Source: Paenibacillus dendritiformis (GTDB lineage Bacteria; Bacillota; Bacilli; Paenibacillales; Paenibacillaceae). Taken from it: a stretch of DNA of 64,000 nucleotides. The stretch's first letter is position 1. Each line of letters begins with the position of its first letter. The position numbers and the translations under genes are program-made. Shown here one piece after another: positions 47,522 through 56,361 of this stretch. Below the pieces are notes generated by a model. It saw nothing but the letters and a program-made list of their open reading frames with translations. It did no database searches and was not told where the DNA came from. The DNA lies in contig NZ_OX216966.1 of NCBI RefSeq assembly GCF_945605565.1, positions 1,547,501 through 1,611,500 of the forward strand. Reading direction: 5' to 3'.

Positions 47522-48313
47522 ATGCGCGAGCTGTTCCGATATGAATGGCGCACGAACCGGAGAAGCTTCCTCATCTGGGCGCTGATTATCGTGCTGTTCC
47601 AGATGATGTTCGCCGGGTTCGGCGATCTGTATATGAGCAATGAGGATATGCTGAAGCTGCTGGAGCAGCTGCCGCCGGCTCTGCTGGAGGGCTTCGGCCT
47701 GCATGCCGAATTGATGACGAGCTTCGAAGGCTGGATGGGGAGCGAGCCGCTCGTCTTCTATATGCTCCTGCTGGGGGCGTTCGCTTCGATCTGGGCCGCC
47801 TCGGCCGGGGTGCGGGAGCGGGATGCGGGGACGGCCGACTTCATGTACACGCTGCCGTTGTCCCGCGGCCGCATCTTCCTGGGCAAGGCGGCGGCTCATC
47901 TCTCGGGGGTGCTGCTCATCGCGGTGCTGAGCTATGGGGTGACGCTATTGTTCGGCAGCCTGTTCAGCACGGTAAGCGATCCGGGGATTCTGTTCGTGTA
48001 TACGGCGGCCAGCGTGCTGACGGCGTTGGCTTTTGCAGGCATCGGTTATGCCTTGTCGGTCTTCGTCTCTTCTGAACGGGCGGGGATGGCGGTCAGCATC
48101 GGCATTGTGATGTTATCCTTCCTCTTCCATATGCTTGCCGGCATGCATGAATCGCTGTCCTGGCTGTCCCGGCTCAGCCTGTTCACCGCCTTCAGCGGCC
48201 AAGACCTGTTCCAGGACGGAAGCTTGCCATGGCCTGCGGTATTCATTACGATAGTGCTATACGCAGGGGGCCTGGCAGGCGGCCGATGGCGGCTGTCCCG
48301 GAGAGATCTGTAG
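47522..48313 (+). CDS. ABC transporter permease (ABC-2 type)
   Basis: 263 residues with about six membrane segments. It starts MRELFRYEWRTNRRSFLIW, typical for ABC-2 permeases, and carries GVRERDAGTADFMYTLPLSRGRI, the usual cytoplasmic loop that contacts the ATPase. It is encoded two bases after its ATPase partner. The substrate is unknown; a single permease gene implies a homodimer with two ATPase subunits. Confidence 0.9.
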   Translation: MRELFRYEWRTNRRSFLIWALIIVLFQMMFAGFGDLYMSNEDMLKLLEQLPPALLEGFGLHAELMTSFEGWMGSEPLVFYMLLLGAFASIWAASAGVRERDAGTADFMYTLPLSRGRIFLGKAAAHLSGVLLIAVLSYGVTLLFGSLFSTVSDPGILFVYTAASVLTALAFAGIGYALSVFVSSERAGMAVSIGIVMLSFLFHMLAGMHESLSWLSRLSLFTAFSGQDLFQDGSLPWPAVFITIVLYAGGLAGGRWRLSRRDL

Positions 48314-48371
48314 CCGGACGCCCCCTCGAAGTCGAGTGTTGCAGGTGGCAGCGAAGGGGGAGATTTGGGCG

Positions 48372-48956
48372 ATGGCGAAGCGGAAAGCAGAAGCGATTCT
48401 GGAGGCCGGGCAGCGCTTGTTTTTTGAACGCGGCATTCAAGAGACGAGCATGGAACAGATCGCCGAAGCCGTACCGGTGGCGAAGATGACGATCTATAAA
48501 TATTTTCAAAGCAAGGAAGGGCTGCTGGAGGCCATAATCGATCGCTTGATGGAGGAATCGTTCCAGCTTATGCAGACAGTTATGAACGAGGCAAAGGACA
48601 TCCGCGATCTGTTCGAGCGGCTAATGAATTATCGGGATTTCGATCACATCTCGCCCTCGTTCATGTCCGATCTGGTCCAGTATTATCCGGCCATCTTCGC
48701 GAAATTGATGTCCTATCAGGAGAACCGGGTCATTCCCGCATTCGAGGAAGCCTTATTCCGCGGCCAGCAGGCGGGGCAGGTCCGCAAAGATCTGTCGCCC
48801 CATCTGATGGTGCTCTATATGATGTCGATGAAGGAATTCATGTCGCAGCCCGGGAGGCTGGAGGGGGGCTTCGGCCTGCGCACGCTGGCGGAGCAATTGA
48901 TGACGATGCTGTGCCACGGCATTTTGACCGATAGGGACGTGAAGCAGGGAGAATAA
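48372..48956 (+). CDS. TetR family transcriptional regulator
   Basis: 194 residues from ATG 48372, eight bases after AAGGGGGAGA; the frame's earlier start lies before this site. The N-terminal helix-turn-helix (AEAILEAGQRLFFERG through MTIYKYFQSKEGLLEAI, residues about 6-52) is typical for TetR. The ligand-binding part is all-helical. It lies in the same operon as the ABC transporter and probably controls it. A perfect palindrome at 49397 over the promoter of a hydrolase gene is another possible target. Confidence 0.92.
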   Translation: MAKRKAEAILEAGQRLFFERGIQETSMEQIAEAVPVAKMTIYKYFQSKEGLLEAIIDRLMEESFQLMQTVMNEAKDIRDLFERLMNYRDFDHISPSFMSDLVQYYPAIFAKLMSYQENRVIPAFEEALFRGQQAGQVRKDLSPHLMVLYMMSMKEFMSQPGRLEGGFGLRTLAEQLMTMLCHGILTDRDVKQGE

Positions 48957-49014
48957 TTTAGGTTCGGATCCTCATACTAAGGTCGTAAGCTGCGTACGAC
49001 AGGAGGAACGACTG

Positions 49015-49248
49015 GTGAAGGATCCGTATCCGCTGGGTCACGCGCTGACCCAGTTGTATTTATCCCAGGAGCATACCCGGGGACAGGAGGAAGCCTCTGC
49101 CATGGAAGCGATGCACCGAGCGGAGGAAACCGATGCTTCATTCGAGGGCGATCCCGATGCCATCAGTGACCATCTGCATGCAGGCATGTCAGACGGTGCG
49201 TTGGAGACGCACCAGATGGTGCAGCGTTCTTACGGGCTGTACGATTGA
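49015..49248 (+). CDS. Small hypothetical protein
   Basis: 77 residues from a GTG start with GACAGGAGGAA seven bases upstream, a strong site. The product is acidic and His/Met-rich (ALTQLYLSQEH, ISDHLHAGMSDGALETHQMV), without membrane segments or signal. It resembles no family I know. It follows the TetR gene after 58 bases and is closed by a GC-rich hairpin at 49288. The quality of the ribosome binding site and the normal codon use make it a likely real gene. Confidence 0.7.
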   Translation: MKDPYPLGHALTQLYLSQEHTRGQEEASAMEAMHRAEETDASFEGDPDAISDHLHAGMSDGALETHQMVQRSYGLYD

Positions 49249-49287
49249 TGAATAGGCGGCTCTGCCTTGGCAGGGCAGCCGGGGAAG

Positions 49288-49320
49288 GCCGCAGCGCCGC
49301 GCAAGCGGAGGCTGCGGCTT
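49288..49320 (+). terminator. GC-rich hairpin terminator
   Basis: GCCGCAGC and GCTGCGGC pair perfectly; a short T stretch (CTTTG) follows. Confidence 0.6.
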
Positions 49321-49369
49321 TGTCGTGCTGGCGGTCGAATTGGAGGAAGAAATCTTAACCGTAACAGGG

Positions 49370-49398
49370 TTGACACCGGGACGAAGCAGGAGTACACT
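49370..49398 (+). promoter_or_regulatory. Sigma-A promoter of the hydrolase gene
   Basis: TTGACA (49370-49375), 17-base spacer, TACACT (49393-49398), the same -10 as the pur promoter. Confidence 0.7.
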
Positions 49399-49414
49399 AT
49401 GTTCAATAACATAG
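49397..49414 (+). promoter_or_regulatory. Palindromic operator overlapping the -10 and start site
   Basis: CTATGTT-CAAT-AACATAG is a perfect 7+7 palindrome placed over the promoter's -10 box end and likely transcription start, a typical repressor site (TetR type is plausible). Confidence 0.5.
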
Positions 49415-49551
49415 TAAATTAATCGGAATTATAAGATATAAACTGCGCTTCGGGTTGGACATTCGGGATGACTGGGAGAGGACCGGGAACCGAGCGGTGC
49501 GCAGATGCCGGAAAACAAGAACAATTGCGGCGGGAAAGGTGAGGAAGAGCG

Positions 49552-50382
49552 ATGGAACGACATGTTGATATCCGGTGGCGGGACGAAAGGTTGGCCGCTA
49601 CGATACATTATCCGGGAGAGCGCGCGCCTTATGAATTGTGCGAGGAGAAGCGCGTGCCGGTCACGATTATTTGTCACGGCTTCGTCGGGAGCCGAATCGG
49701 GGTCGACCGCTTGTTCGTCAATGCGGCGCGCCGCTTGGCGGGGATCGGCCATATCGTCATGCGCTTCGACTTCGCCGGCTGCGGGGAGAGCACCGGGGAA
49801 TATGGGCGGCTCGGGCTGGACGATATGATCGAGCAGACCGGGGCGGTGCTCGATTACGCGCTCGGGTGCGGCAATGTCGATCCGCAGCGGGTGACGGTTA
49901 TCGGGCATAGCCTCGGCGGCGCGGTCGCACTGCTGACGGCGGTCCGGGATGTGCGGGTCAAGCGGCTCATTCTCTGGTCGCCCGTCGCTTATCCGTTCAA
50001 CGATATTGTCCGCATCGTCGGCCGGGAACGGTATGATGAAGCGGTGACGCGCGGGCAGTCCGATTATTTGGGCTATTCCTTCACCCAGACGTATTTCGAT
50101 GCGCTCGGCAGGCATCAGCCGTTCCAGGAGGCACCGAAGTTCAACGGCGACGTGCTGCTTGTTCACGGGACGAGCGATGATGTCATTCCGGCTGATTACA
50201 GCTTTCTCTATCAGAAAATATTTTGGATGCGGGGCGACGGTCAGTGCGATAAGGAGATCGTCTTCCAGGCGGATCATACGTACTCGAGCGGGGAACACCG
50301 GGAGAAGCTGTTCGACTGCACGCTGCAGTGGCTGAAGCAGTGGGAGCAGCGCCAGGAGGAATGGGCGAATTGGAGCATTTAA
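49552..50382 (+). CDS. Alpha/beta hydrolase
   Basis: 276 residues with AAGGTGAGGA upstream. Alpha/beta hydrolase fold with the oxyanion-loop HGFVGSR near residue 43, nucleophile elbow GHSLGG near 122 (catalytic Ser), the acid in LLVHGTSDDVIPAD near 205 and the His in QADHTYSSGEHR near 243. It is of the cytoplasmic serine hydrolase type (dipeptidyl/acylaminopeptidase-like or esterase); the substrate is unknown. It has its own promoter and palindrome, so it is probably regulated as a single gene. Confidence 0.9.
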   Translation: MERHVDIRWRDERLAATIHYPGERAPYELCEEKRVPVTIICHGFVGSRIGVDRLFVNAARRLAGIGHIVMRFDFAGCGESTGEYGRLGLDDMIEQTGAVLDYALGCGNVDPQRVTVIGHSLGGAVALLTAVRDVRVKRLILWSPVAYPFNDIVRIVGRERYDEAVTRGQSDYLGYSFTQTYFDALGRHQPFQEAPKFNGDVLLVHGTSDDVIPADYSFLYQKIFWMRGDGQCDKEIVFQADHTYSSGEHREKLFDCTLQWLKQWEQRQEEWANWSI

Positions 50383-50473
50383 CGGCAAGGAGCCGAGGGG
50401 GCAGGGGCGGCAGGTCCCTTTTTTCAGCAAGATTAAGGAAGTAATGCAGGCAAGAATACGGGTTCGAACGACG

Positions 50474-50507
50474 GAGCAGGCGCGGGGTGCGCTGCTCTGT
50501 TTTTTTA
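50474..50507 (+). terminator. Terminator after the hydrolase gene
   Basis: GAGCA-G-GCGC and GCGC-TGCTC pair with one bulged base, followed by TTTTTTT. Confidence 0.75.
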
Positions 50508-50841
50508 TGGCGGAATGCTCTACCTGGTCATTTGGCGGGAGTCGTTTCGCAATGCGAAGCATAATCTATATACAAATCTTGAGAAGATGATACGCTTCGG
50601 TATGACGATGAGGAAAAGAGCGGAAACTATACCCGAACGGTGAATGAGGAGCTGTATCTCGATAGGGAGACGGCGCCGAGCGCGGCGGGCTGGTGGAGAT
50701 AAGGACATCGTTCCATCTTGAAAAAAATTGCAATGAAAACGCTTCTTTCAAGCGATTTTCGAAAAGTTGTGAAACTTGTCGAAAAAGCATGATTTATAAG
50801 TCTGGTTCAGGCTACAACATTCGACAAATGCTCACTTTCCA
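50508..50841. other. Intergenic region with a possible gene relic
   Basis: A short frame at about 50577-50702 reads YDDEEKSGNYTRTVNEELYL and looks protein-like but has no start or binding site; it may be the tail of a lost gene. An 8-bp inverted repeat TTGTCGAA/TTCGACAA lies near 50778-50827. No intact gene. Confidence 0.4.
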
Positions 50842-50881
50842 TTTACGTTTTCTTTACAAAACCACCGGGTCATGTGATAAG
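50842..50881 (+). promoter_or_regulatory. Promoter with PhoP-like direct repeats before DUF47-pit
   Basis: TTTACG (50842-50847) and TTTACA (50853-50858) are spaced by five bases, the PhoP box pattern; TTTACA also serves as a -35 with GATAAG 17 bases further on. Control of a phosphate transporter by PhoP would make sense. Confidence 0.4.
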
Positions 50882-50948
50882 ATATGTAAGGCTTGAAAAG
50901 TTTGCAGTACCAGACATACGCAATATTGATTGCAAAGGAGATCGCGGA

Positions 50949-51560
50949 ATGTTCAAGAAAAAGGACGTGTTTTTCGAAACGCTGCAAAATATGGCGGATA
51001 CGCTCGTCCAGGCAGCGGAAACGTTCGCACAAGGGGTAGAAGATCTGCAGGACGTCTTAGCGTTCACGAAGGAAATGAAGGAACTGGAAAGCAAATGCGA
51101 CGTTTATACCCACACCATTTTGACGGAGCTCAACAAGGTGTTCATTACGCCGATTGAGCGGGAAGACATCATGGCGCTGACGACGGCGCTGGATGATGTT
51201 CTGGACGGCATGGAGGCTAGCGCTTCGCGTTTCGACATGTACCAATTGCTTGAACGGGACGAGATCGTCGTATTGTTCGCCGATGTTATCAAGCGCAGCG
51301 CCTACGAGATCCAAAAGGCCATCCGCTTGCTGTCTCAAAAGAAACTTCTGGCTATTCGCGAGCACAATATTCGAGTCAACGAGCTGGAAAATGCGGCTGA
51401 CGATATTTACCGCCGCGGCATCCGGGCTCTGTTCGCGGATGTGACCGATCCAATAGAACTGATCAAGCGCAAAGACATTTATGAGCGGTTGGAGCAGACG
51501 ACCGACAGCTGCGAGGATGTAGCGAATCAGCTGGAATCGATCGTCATGCGGAATTCCTGA
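50949..51560 (+). CDS. DUF47 / PhoU-like protein, Pit accessory
   Basis: 203 residues from ATG 50949, seven bases after AAGGAGAT; the longer frame from 50874 precedes this site. An all-helical PhoU-like fold with MFKKKDVFFETLQNMADTL and DVLDGMEASASRFDMYQL. DUF47 proteins are regularly encoded just before Pit transporters and are thought to regulate them. The pit gene follows after 92 bases. Confidence 0.93.
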   Translation: MFKKKDVFFETLQNMADTLVQAAETFAQGVEDLQDVLAFTKEMKELESKCDVYTHTILTELNKVFITPIEREDIMALTTALDDVLDGMEASASRFDMYQLLERDEIVVLFADVIKRSAYEIQKAIRLLSQKKLLAIREHNIRVNELENAADDIYRRGIRALFADVTDPIELIKRKDIYERLEQTTDSCEDVANQLESIVMRNS

Positions 51561-51652
51561 TAACTGTCGTAACAAAGGTGAGCCAAGGTACGAAGGAGGT
51601 TGGGGATTGCGCGGACGCATCCGGCTGCCCGGCTCTGTGCAATCGTGAATAA

Positions 51653-52660
51653 ATGGGAATGGATATTAATTTTTGGGTCATCGGGATTGTCATCTTCCTG
51701 GCCCTGGCGTTTGACTTCATCAACGGCTTCCACGACACGGCGAACGCCATCGCCACGTCGGTCTCGACGCGGGCCTTGCCTCCGCGCGTAGCTATTCTAA
51801 TGGCTGCGGTGATGAACTTCGCCGGCGCGTTGACCTTCACCGGCGTCGCGAAGACGATCGGGGGAAGCATCGCCGATCCGACGCAGCTCGACAACGGGCT
51901 TGAGATTGTTACCGCCACGCTTATCGCGGCGATTATCTGGAACCTGGTCACCTGGTGGTTCGGAATTCCGTCTTCGTCCTCGCACGCGCTCATCGGCGCG
52001 CTGGCCGGAGCGGTATTCGCGGGAGCCGGGGCCGACAAGCTCAATCTGAGCGGCTTCAACAGCATTGTCATCGGACTTATCATCTCGCCGATTATCGCAT
52101 TTGTCGTCGGTTACATCGTCATGACGATATTGAAATGGATTTTTGGCAGGCGCAGTCCGCATACCGTGAACAAAGGCTTCCGTACCTGTCAGATCATTAC
52201 GGCCGCGTTCCAATCGTTCACGCATGGCACGAACGATGCCCAGAAGGCGATGGGGATTATTACGTTCGCGCTGGTCGCCGCCGGCCTGCAGCAGGAGATG
52301 GAGGTTCAGACCTGGGTCAAGCTCGCGGCTGCCACTGCGATGGCGCTCGGGACCTCGATCGGGGGCTGGAAGATTATTAAGACGATGGGCACGAAGATAT
52401 TCAAGATTGAGCCTATCAACGGCTTTGCCGCCGATTTGTCGGCTGCTTCCGTCATCATGTCCGCCACGCTTACGCATTTGCCAATCAGCACTACGCATGC
52501 GATTACCTCCGCTATTCTGGGGGTAGGCTCTGCGAAACGGTTCTCGGCGGTCAAGTGGGGCGTGGCTGGACGCATCGTGGTGACCTGGTTCATTACGATT
52601 CCGATCTGCGGGGGATTAGCGATGTTGATCCTCAAAATCATTGACGTTCTGTTCTATTAA
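51653..52660 (+). CDS. pit: Low-affinity inorganic phosphate transporter, Pit family
   Basis: 335 residues with about ten membrane segments. The two inverted-repeat signatures of the PiT family are present: GFHDTANAIATSVSTRAL near residue 24 and FTHGTNDAQKAMGIITFAL near 187. Pit carriers import metal-phosphate complexes with protons. The start is ATG 51653 or 51659; neither has a clear binding site. It is the second gene of the DUF47-pit pair and ends at a strong terminator. Confidence 0.94.
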   Translation: MGMDINFWVIGIVIFLALAFDFINGFHDTANAIATSVSTRALPPRVAILMAAVMNFAGALTFTGVAKTIGGSIADPTQLDNGLEIVTATLIAAIIWNLVTWWFGIPSSSSHALIGALAGAVFAGAGADKLNLSGFNSIVIGLIISPIIAFVVGYIVMTILKWIFGRRSPHTVNKGFRTCQIITAAFQSFTHGTNDAQKAMGIITFALVAAGLQQEMEVQTWVKLAAATAMALGTSIGGWKIIKTMGTKIFKIEPINGFAADLSAASVIMSATLTHLPISTTHAITSAILGVGSAKRFSAVKWGVAGRIVVTWFITIPICGGLAMLILKIIDVLFY

Positions 52661-52666
52661 AAAGGG

Positions 52667-52697
52667 AAAAAGCCGGCTCGGTGGAGTCGGCTTTTTG
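52667..52697 (+). terminator. Terminator of the DUF47-pit operon
   Basis: AAAAGCCGGCT pairs with AGTCGGCTTTT (one G-T pair), followed by T residues. In reverse it also has an A/T-rich tail, so it may act on the convergent gene too. Confidence 0.85.
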
Positions 52698-52754
52698 GCG
52701 TTCCTGGAGCTATGCTTCCTGTCTGTTTTGACGAGTGCCGTTCGCGGTGCGGGG

Positions 52755-53390
52755 CTACCTTTTACGCCTTGAGGCGCTGCCTGTGCGGCGGGCCGTCGAT
52801 CTCCGGCGGTTGCCGCTTCCCGAGCGCGGGCTGCCGCTCGAATATCTCCGTCGTCTGCGCGGTGCGGCGTCGTCACCGCCATCCGCGGTGCTCAGCTTTT
52901 TGCCACCTCCTTTGCCGGGCATAAGGGTTCCCATGAACATTTTGGCCACCGGCATGATCTGCTGGACGCTGCTCATGATCTTCTGCACCTTGCCCATCGT
53001 ATCCACGATGCCGTCGATGCCTCCGAGCTTGTCGATCATCGATTTGAGATCGCCCATGGAGAAGTTGCCCAGCAGCTTTTTGTCCGGCTGAGCGGCCACC
53101 TCAATCGGCGTCTCGGCCACGGCATTGAACGGGACGATCGGGGCTTCCGGGTAAGGCGTATACCCGGACAACTCGGGATATCCTTGAGGCATTCCGGGAG
53201 GCAGGCCGTTGAGGCTGCGGGTGTTCATGCGGCTGCCGGCGGGGCGTGCCCGGGCCTGATTCCGGGCTGCCCTCTCCCTGGCCAAGGGAGATGTGGAATG
53301 CGTCGCATGGGGTCCGTGCATGCGGGGCACCGACATCAGCTCCACCGGATCCGGCATGCCAGGCCGCCCATTGCGGTGAGGAACTTTCAT
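52755..53390 (-). CDS. YqfQ/VrrA-like protein
   Basis: 211 residues from ATG 53390; the frame extends further upstream without a plausible start. The N-terminal part is Pro/Gly/Arg-rich and disordered (RNGRPGMPDPVELM, GMPQGYPEL); a compact middle segment GNFSMGDLKSMIDKLGGIDG followed by MGKVQKIMSSVQQIMPVAKM matches the YqfQ (VrrA) family of Bacillales. The last 45 residues are very Arg/Ser-rich. YqfQ-like proteins are linked with spores or the forespore in some species, but no activity is known. Transcribed alone, convergent with pit. Confidence 0.75.
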   Translation of the reverse strand: MKVPHRNGRPGMPDPVELMSVPRMHGPHATHSTSPLARERAARNQARARPAGSRMNTRSLNGLPPGMPQGYPELSGYTPYPEAPIVPFNAVAETPIEVAAQPDKKLLGNFSMGDLKSMIDKLGGIDGIVDTMGKVQKIMSSVQQIMPVAKMFMGTLMPGKGGGKKLSTADGGDDAAPRRRRRYSSGSPRSGSGNRRRSTARRTGSASRRKR

Positions 53391-53689
53391 CTCATCACGA
53401 CCTTTTTCATTAAAATCATCATGCGTGTTCCAAAAGACGGCTGGAGATCGCCGTATGACTTTTTGCACTATCGTCATATTTTGGATTGTAATTGGGGATA
53501 GGTTACTATACAGTATGTGGTAGGCGAACAACACGTGTGGACGATCGCCCGTGGGTGGACGCCCAATCCTTCATGAAAGCGCTATTATGAATGCCTTTAT
53601 TCATTAAAGCACGAACACGGTAACGCTTGAAAAGGCGTTGTAAAGGCAGTACAATGAAATTACATGCGAAGAAGTAGGAGTGGATAAGG

Positions 53690-53980
53690 TTGCAATTGAA
53701 GAAATTGAATGATAAATCGATCGACCAGCTGTTTGAAGCGATTTTGACGCTGGAATCGCTCGAAGAGTGCTATATTTTCTTTGATGATCTGTGCACGGTG
53801 AATGAAATCCAATCCTTATCCCAGCGGCTGGAGGTCGCCCGGATGTTGGGCAAGGGCTGCACTTATAATCAGATTGAAGCGGAGACGGGCGCAAGTACGG
53901 CGACGATCTCCCGCGTGAAGCGTTGCTTGAATTACGGCAATGACGGTTATAAAATGACGCTGGAACGTCTGGGGCGCTAA
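53690..53980 (+). CDS. YerC/YecD-type TrpR-related DNA-binding protein
   Basis: 96 residues from a TTG start with TAGGAGTGG upstream. The TrpR-like fold with the helix-turn-helix LSQRLEVARMLGKGCTYNQI and GASTATISRVKRCLNYGNDG places it in the YerC/YecD family of Firmicutes, small DNA-binding proteins whose targets are mostly unknown. It is followed directly (three bases) by the chelatase-like gene, so the two are coupled. Confidence 0.92.
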   Translation: MQLKKLNDKSIDQLFEAILTLESLEECYIFFDDLCTVNEIQSLSQRLEVARMLGKGCTYNQIEAETGASTATISRVKRCLNYGNDGYKMTLERLGR

Positions 53981-53983
53981 GTG

Positions 53984-54940
53984 ATGCGTTCGGGCCTGTT
54001 GGTGATTAGCCACGGTTCTCCCGACGGTTCTTGGGTTACACTGGTAGATGAAGCGATGGCGCAGGCGGCGTGGCCGGAAGGGGTGCCGATCGCTTCTTCT
54101 TTTTTGGACTGCGTGCCGGGACGGACGATTCAGGACGGCATCGATGAACTGGAGGCGCAAGGGGTGGATGCCATTGGCGTCATCCCTTTGTTCATATCCG
54201 GCGGAAGCACGCATGTCGATGAGATCGCTTATGCGCTCGGCGTCACTTCGGCCCCGCTGTCCGACACCAAGCTGGCGCCATACCGCCTGCGGGCGCAGGT
54301 GCGCTACGGCCGCCCGCTGGACGGGGCGGCCTTGTTCGCCGCGACGAGCGGCGGGGATGGGCCGGGCGATGCGGGCCCGGCAGGCGAGCCCGAGGCGGGC
54401 ACGGTCCTCCTCCGCATGGCGGAGGACCGCTTGCGCGGCCTCGGCGCCGGCGCGGGCGACGCGGCGCTGCTCGTGGCGCACGGCAGCCGGCACGAGCCGT
54501 TCGCGGGCCGCTGGCACGCGAGCCTGCGCCGCCTGGCGCGGCAGCTCGTGCAGCGCGGCGCCTGCGCGGCGGCGTCCCACGCGCTGCTCTGCTGCGAGGA
54601 CATCGCCGAGGCCGCGCGCAGGCTGCAGCAGGCGCTGGCGGTGCTGCCCGCCGATGCGGGCCCCGGCCTGCTGGCGGGCGACCGCACGCTGGCGGCGCGC
54701 GCCGCGCTTGCCGAGGCCGCGGCCCGGGCGGGAATCGGCCGCCGGGAGCGCCGCGTGGCGGTGGTGCCGGTGTTCCTCAGCACCGGCTATTTCACGGCGC
54801 GCGTCATTCCGGAGCGGCTGGGCGATGTGCCGGCGCTCTATGACGGGCGCGCGCTGCTGCCGCATCCGGCCTTGGTGGAGTGGCTCTCCCTGGAGGGAGA
54901 GCGCCTGCTGGCCGGGATGAAGGCCGAGGACGGACGCTAG
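53984..54940 (+). CDS. CbiX/sirohydrochlorin chelatase-like protein, two-domain
   Basis: 318 residues; ATG 53984 (or GTG 53981) follows the yerC stop at once. Two tandem CbiX domains, the first starting GLLVISHGSPDG and ending near RYGR, the second with LLVAHGSRHEPFAGRW near residue 160 and VPVFLSTGYFTARVIPERL near 265. The His residues after each start (SHGS, AHGSRH) are metal-handling residues of class II chelatases. The second half is extremely GC-rich and Ala/Arg-rich. It may insert a metal (iron, cobalt or nickel) into a tetrapyrrole, but no tetrapyrrole pathway genes are adjacent. Confidence 0.88.
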   Translation: MRSGLLVISHGSPDGSWVTLVDEAMAQAAWPEGVPIASSFLDCVPGRTIQDGIDELEAQGVDAIGVIPLFISGGSTHVDEIAYALGVTSAPLSDTKLAPYRLRAQVRYGRPLDGAALFAATSGGDGPGDAGPAGEPEAGTVLLRMAEDRLRGLGAGAGDAALLVAHGSRHEPFAGRWHASLRRLARQLVQRGACAAASHALLCCEDIAEAARRLQQALAVLPADAGPGLLAGDRTLAARAALAEAAARAGIGRRERRVAVVPVFLSTGYFTARVIPERLGDVPALYDGRALLPHPALVEWLSLEGERLLAGMKAEDGR

Positions 54941-55116
54941 CGCGGGGCTCGGGCAGGATCAGGAAGATGCTCGACGGCGCATTTCACAGTGATATGTTGG
55001 ATTTTCCATAGTATAATCAAGTAAGTAATCAATCTGTGAAGGTGCCCGGGATCAGGGAGCTGCGGAGCAGGCATGGCGCCGGAATGGGAATAGAATGCAA
55101 ACGGGTGACTTAAGGA

Positions 55117-56031
55117 ATGATAAAAAAAGCAAGGTTAATCTATAATCCGACTTCCGGGCGGGAGGAAGGGAAGAAGCGGCTGGCGGACATTCTGCATAGG
55201 CTGGATGCCGCCGGCATCGAGGCGACGGCGCATGCGACGGATGGCGCGGGCGATGCGACGGCCAGCGCGGCGGATGCGATCGACCGGGGCTATGACATGA
55301 TCATCGCCGCCGGCGGGGACGGCACGCTGAACGAGGTCATCAACGGCATGGCCGGCAAGCCGTCACGGCCGCCGCTCGGCATTATTCCGCTCGGCACGAC
55401 GAATGATTTCGCCCGTGCGCTGGGCATCCCCCGCCATTGGGAGGACGCCTGCTCGATTATTACCCGGCAGAAGACGCGAGTCATCGATCTGGGGCAGGCG
55501 AATGACACGTATTTCATCAATATCGCGGGCGGCGGGTCGCTGACCGAGCTGACTTATGAGGTGCCCAGCAAGCTGAAGACGATGATCGGGCAGCTGGCTT
55601 ATTACATGAAGGGCCTGGAAAAGATGACGAGCCTGCGGCCGACGGAGCTGCGCATCGAGGTGGACGGCCACGGCGTGTTCCATGAGGAGTTCATGCTGTT
55701 CCTGATTGCGAATACGAACTCGGTCGGCGGCTTCGAGAAGCTGGCTCCGGGGGCGCGCATCGATGACGGCCTGTTCGATGTGATCATGCTGAAGAAATGC
55801 AATCTGGCGGAGTTCATCCGCGTGGCGGGGATGGCGCTGCGGGGCGATCATATTCTCGATCCGCTCATTATCCACGTCCAATCGAAGCGGGTGACGGTGA
55901 CCTCCCCGGATACGGTGCAGCTCAATCTGGACGGCGAATACGGCGGCCTGCTGCCGGGAACGTTCCAGGTGCTGCCGTCGCATTTGCGGATATTTGCCGA
56001 CGTTCCGGAGGCGCAGCCAGAGCAAGGATAG
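55117..56031 (+). CDS. dgkB: Diacylglycerol kinase, DgkB/LCB5 family
   Basis: 304 residues. Family motifs: RLIYNPTSGREEGKK at the N-terminus, IIAAGGDGTLNEVINGMA near residue 64 (nucleotide site) and PLGTTNDFARALGIP near 90. DgkB phosphorylates diacylglycerol from lipoteichoic acid synthesis back to phosphatidic acid at the membrane. The next gene upstream is 176 bases away; the gene is followed by the rRNA methyltransferase gene after a repeat region, a neighbourship also seen in other Bacillales. The start codon directly follows AAGGA, which is closer than usual. Confidence 0.93.
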   Translation: MIKKARLIYNPTSGREEGKKRLADILHRLDAAGIEATAHATDGAGDATASAADAIDRGYDMIIAAGGDGTLNEVINGMAGKPSRPPLGIIPLGTTNDFARALGIPRHWEDACSIITRQKTRVIDLGQANDTYFINIAGGGSLTELTYEVPSKLKTMIGQLAYYMKGLEKMTSLRPTELRIEVDGHGVFHEEFMLFLIANTNSVGGFEKLAPGARIDDGLFDVIMLKKCNLAEFIRVAGMALRGDHILDPLIIHVQSKRVTVTSPDTVQLNLDGEYGGLLPGTFQVLPSHLRIFADVPEAQPEQG

Positions 56032-56361
56032 GAACGGCTTCCCGTGTTCGTCTGCGGTTGGCGCAGGCGGGTTATGGGGGAAGGCTGCCCATGTTGCGTG
56101 TGCCAACTCGGCCTTGCTGCGGGCTCGGCTGCGGCGTAGGGCTATGGCGTTGTTCCCTGGCTGGGGCCGATGGCGTTGCGGGTGTTATGGACTCGGACGC
56201 GGCGTATGCGTTGCGGCCTTGGCTGCGGTGTATGGCGTTACGGAAGCTGGAGGGCTTGGCCTGCTGCCGGTGAGGCGGAGGCCAGGTCTTTTTTTGATAA
56301 GATGGGACATGCTAGGAGAGGTTGCGGCTATTGATATCTGGTGTGATACGGTAGGCTGTTG
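56032..56361. other. GC-rich intergenic region, no gene
   Basis: Imperfect repeats of GGCTGCGGCGTATGGCGTT-like sequence (56120-56240) give long open frames in several phases, but codon use and lack of start signals argue against a gene. The terminator at 56257 lies here. Confidence 0.5.
56257..56295 (+). terminator. Terminator downstream of dgkB
   Basis: TGGCCT pairs with AGGCCA, with inner GCC/GGC pairing, followed by TTTTTTT at 56289. Confidence 0.6.
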
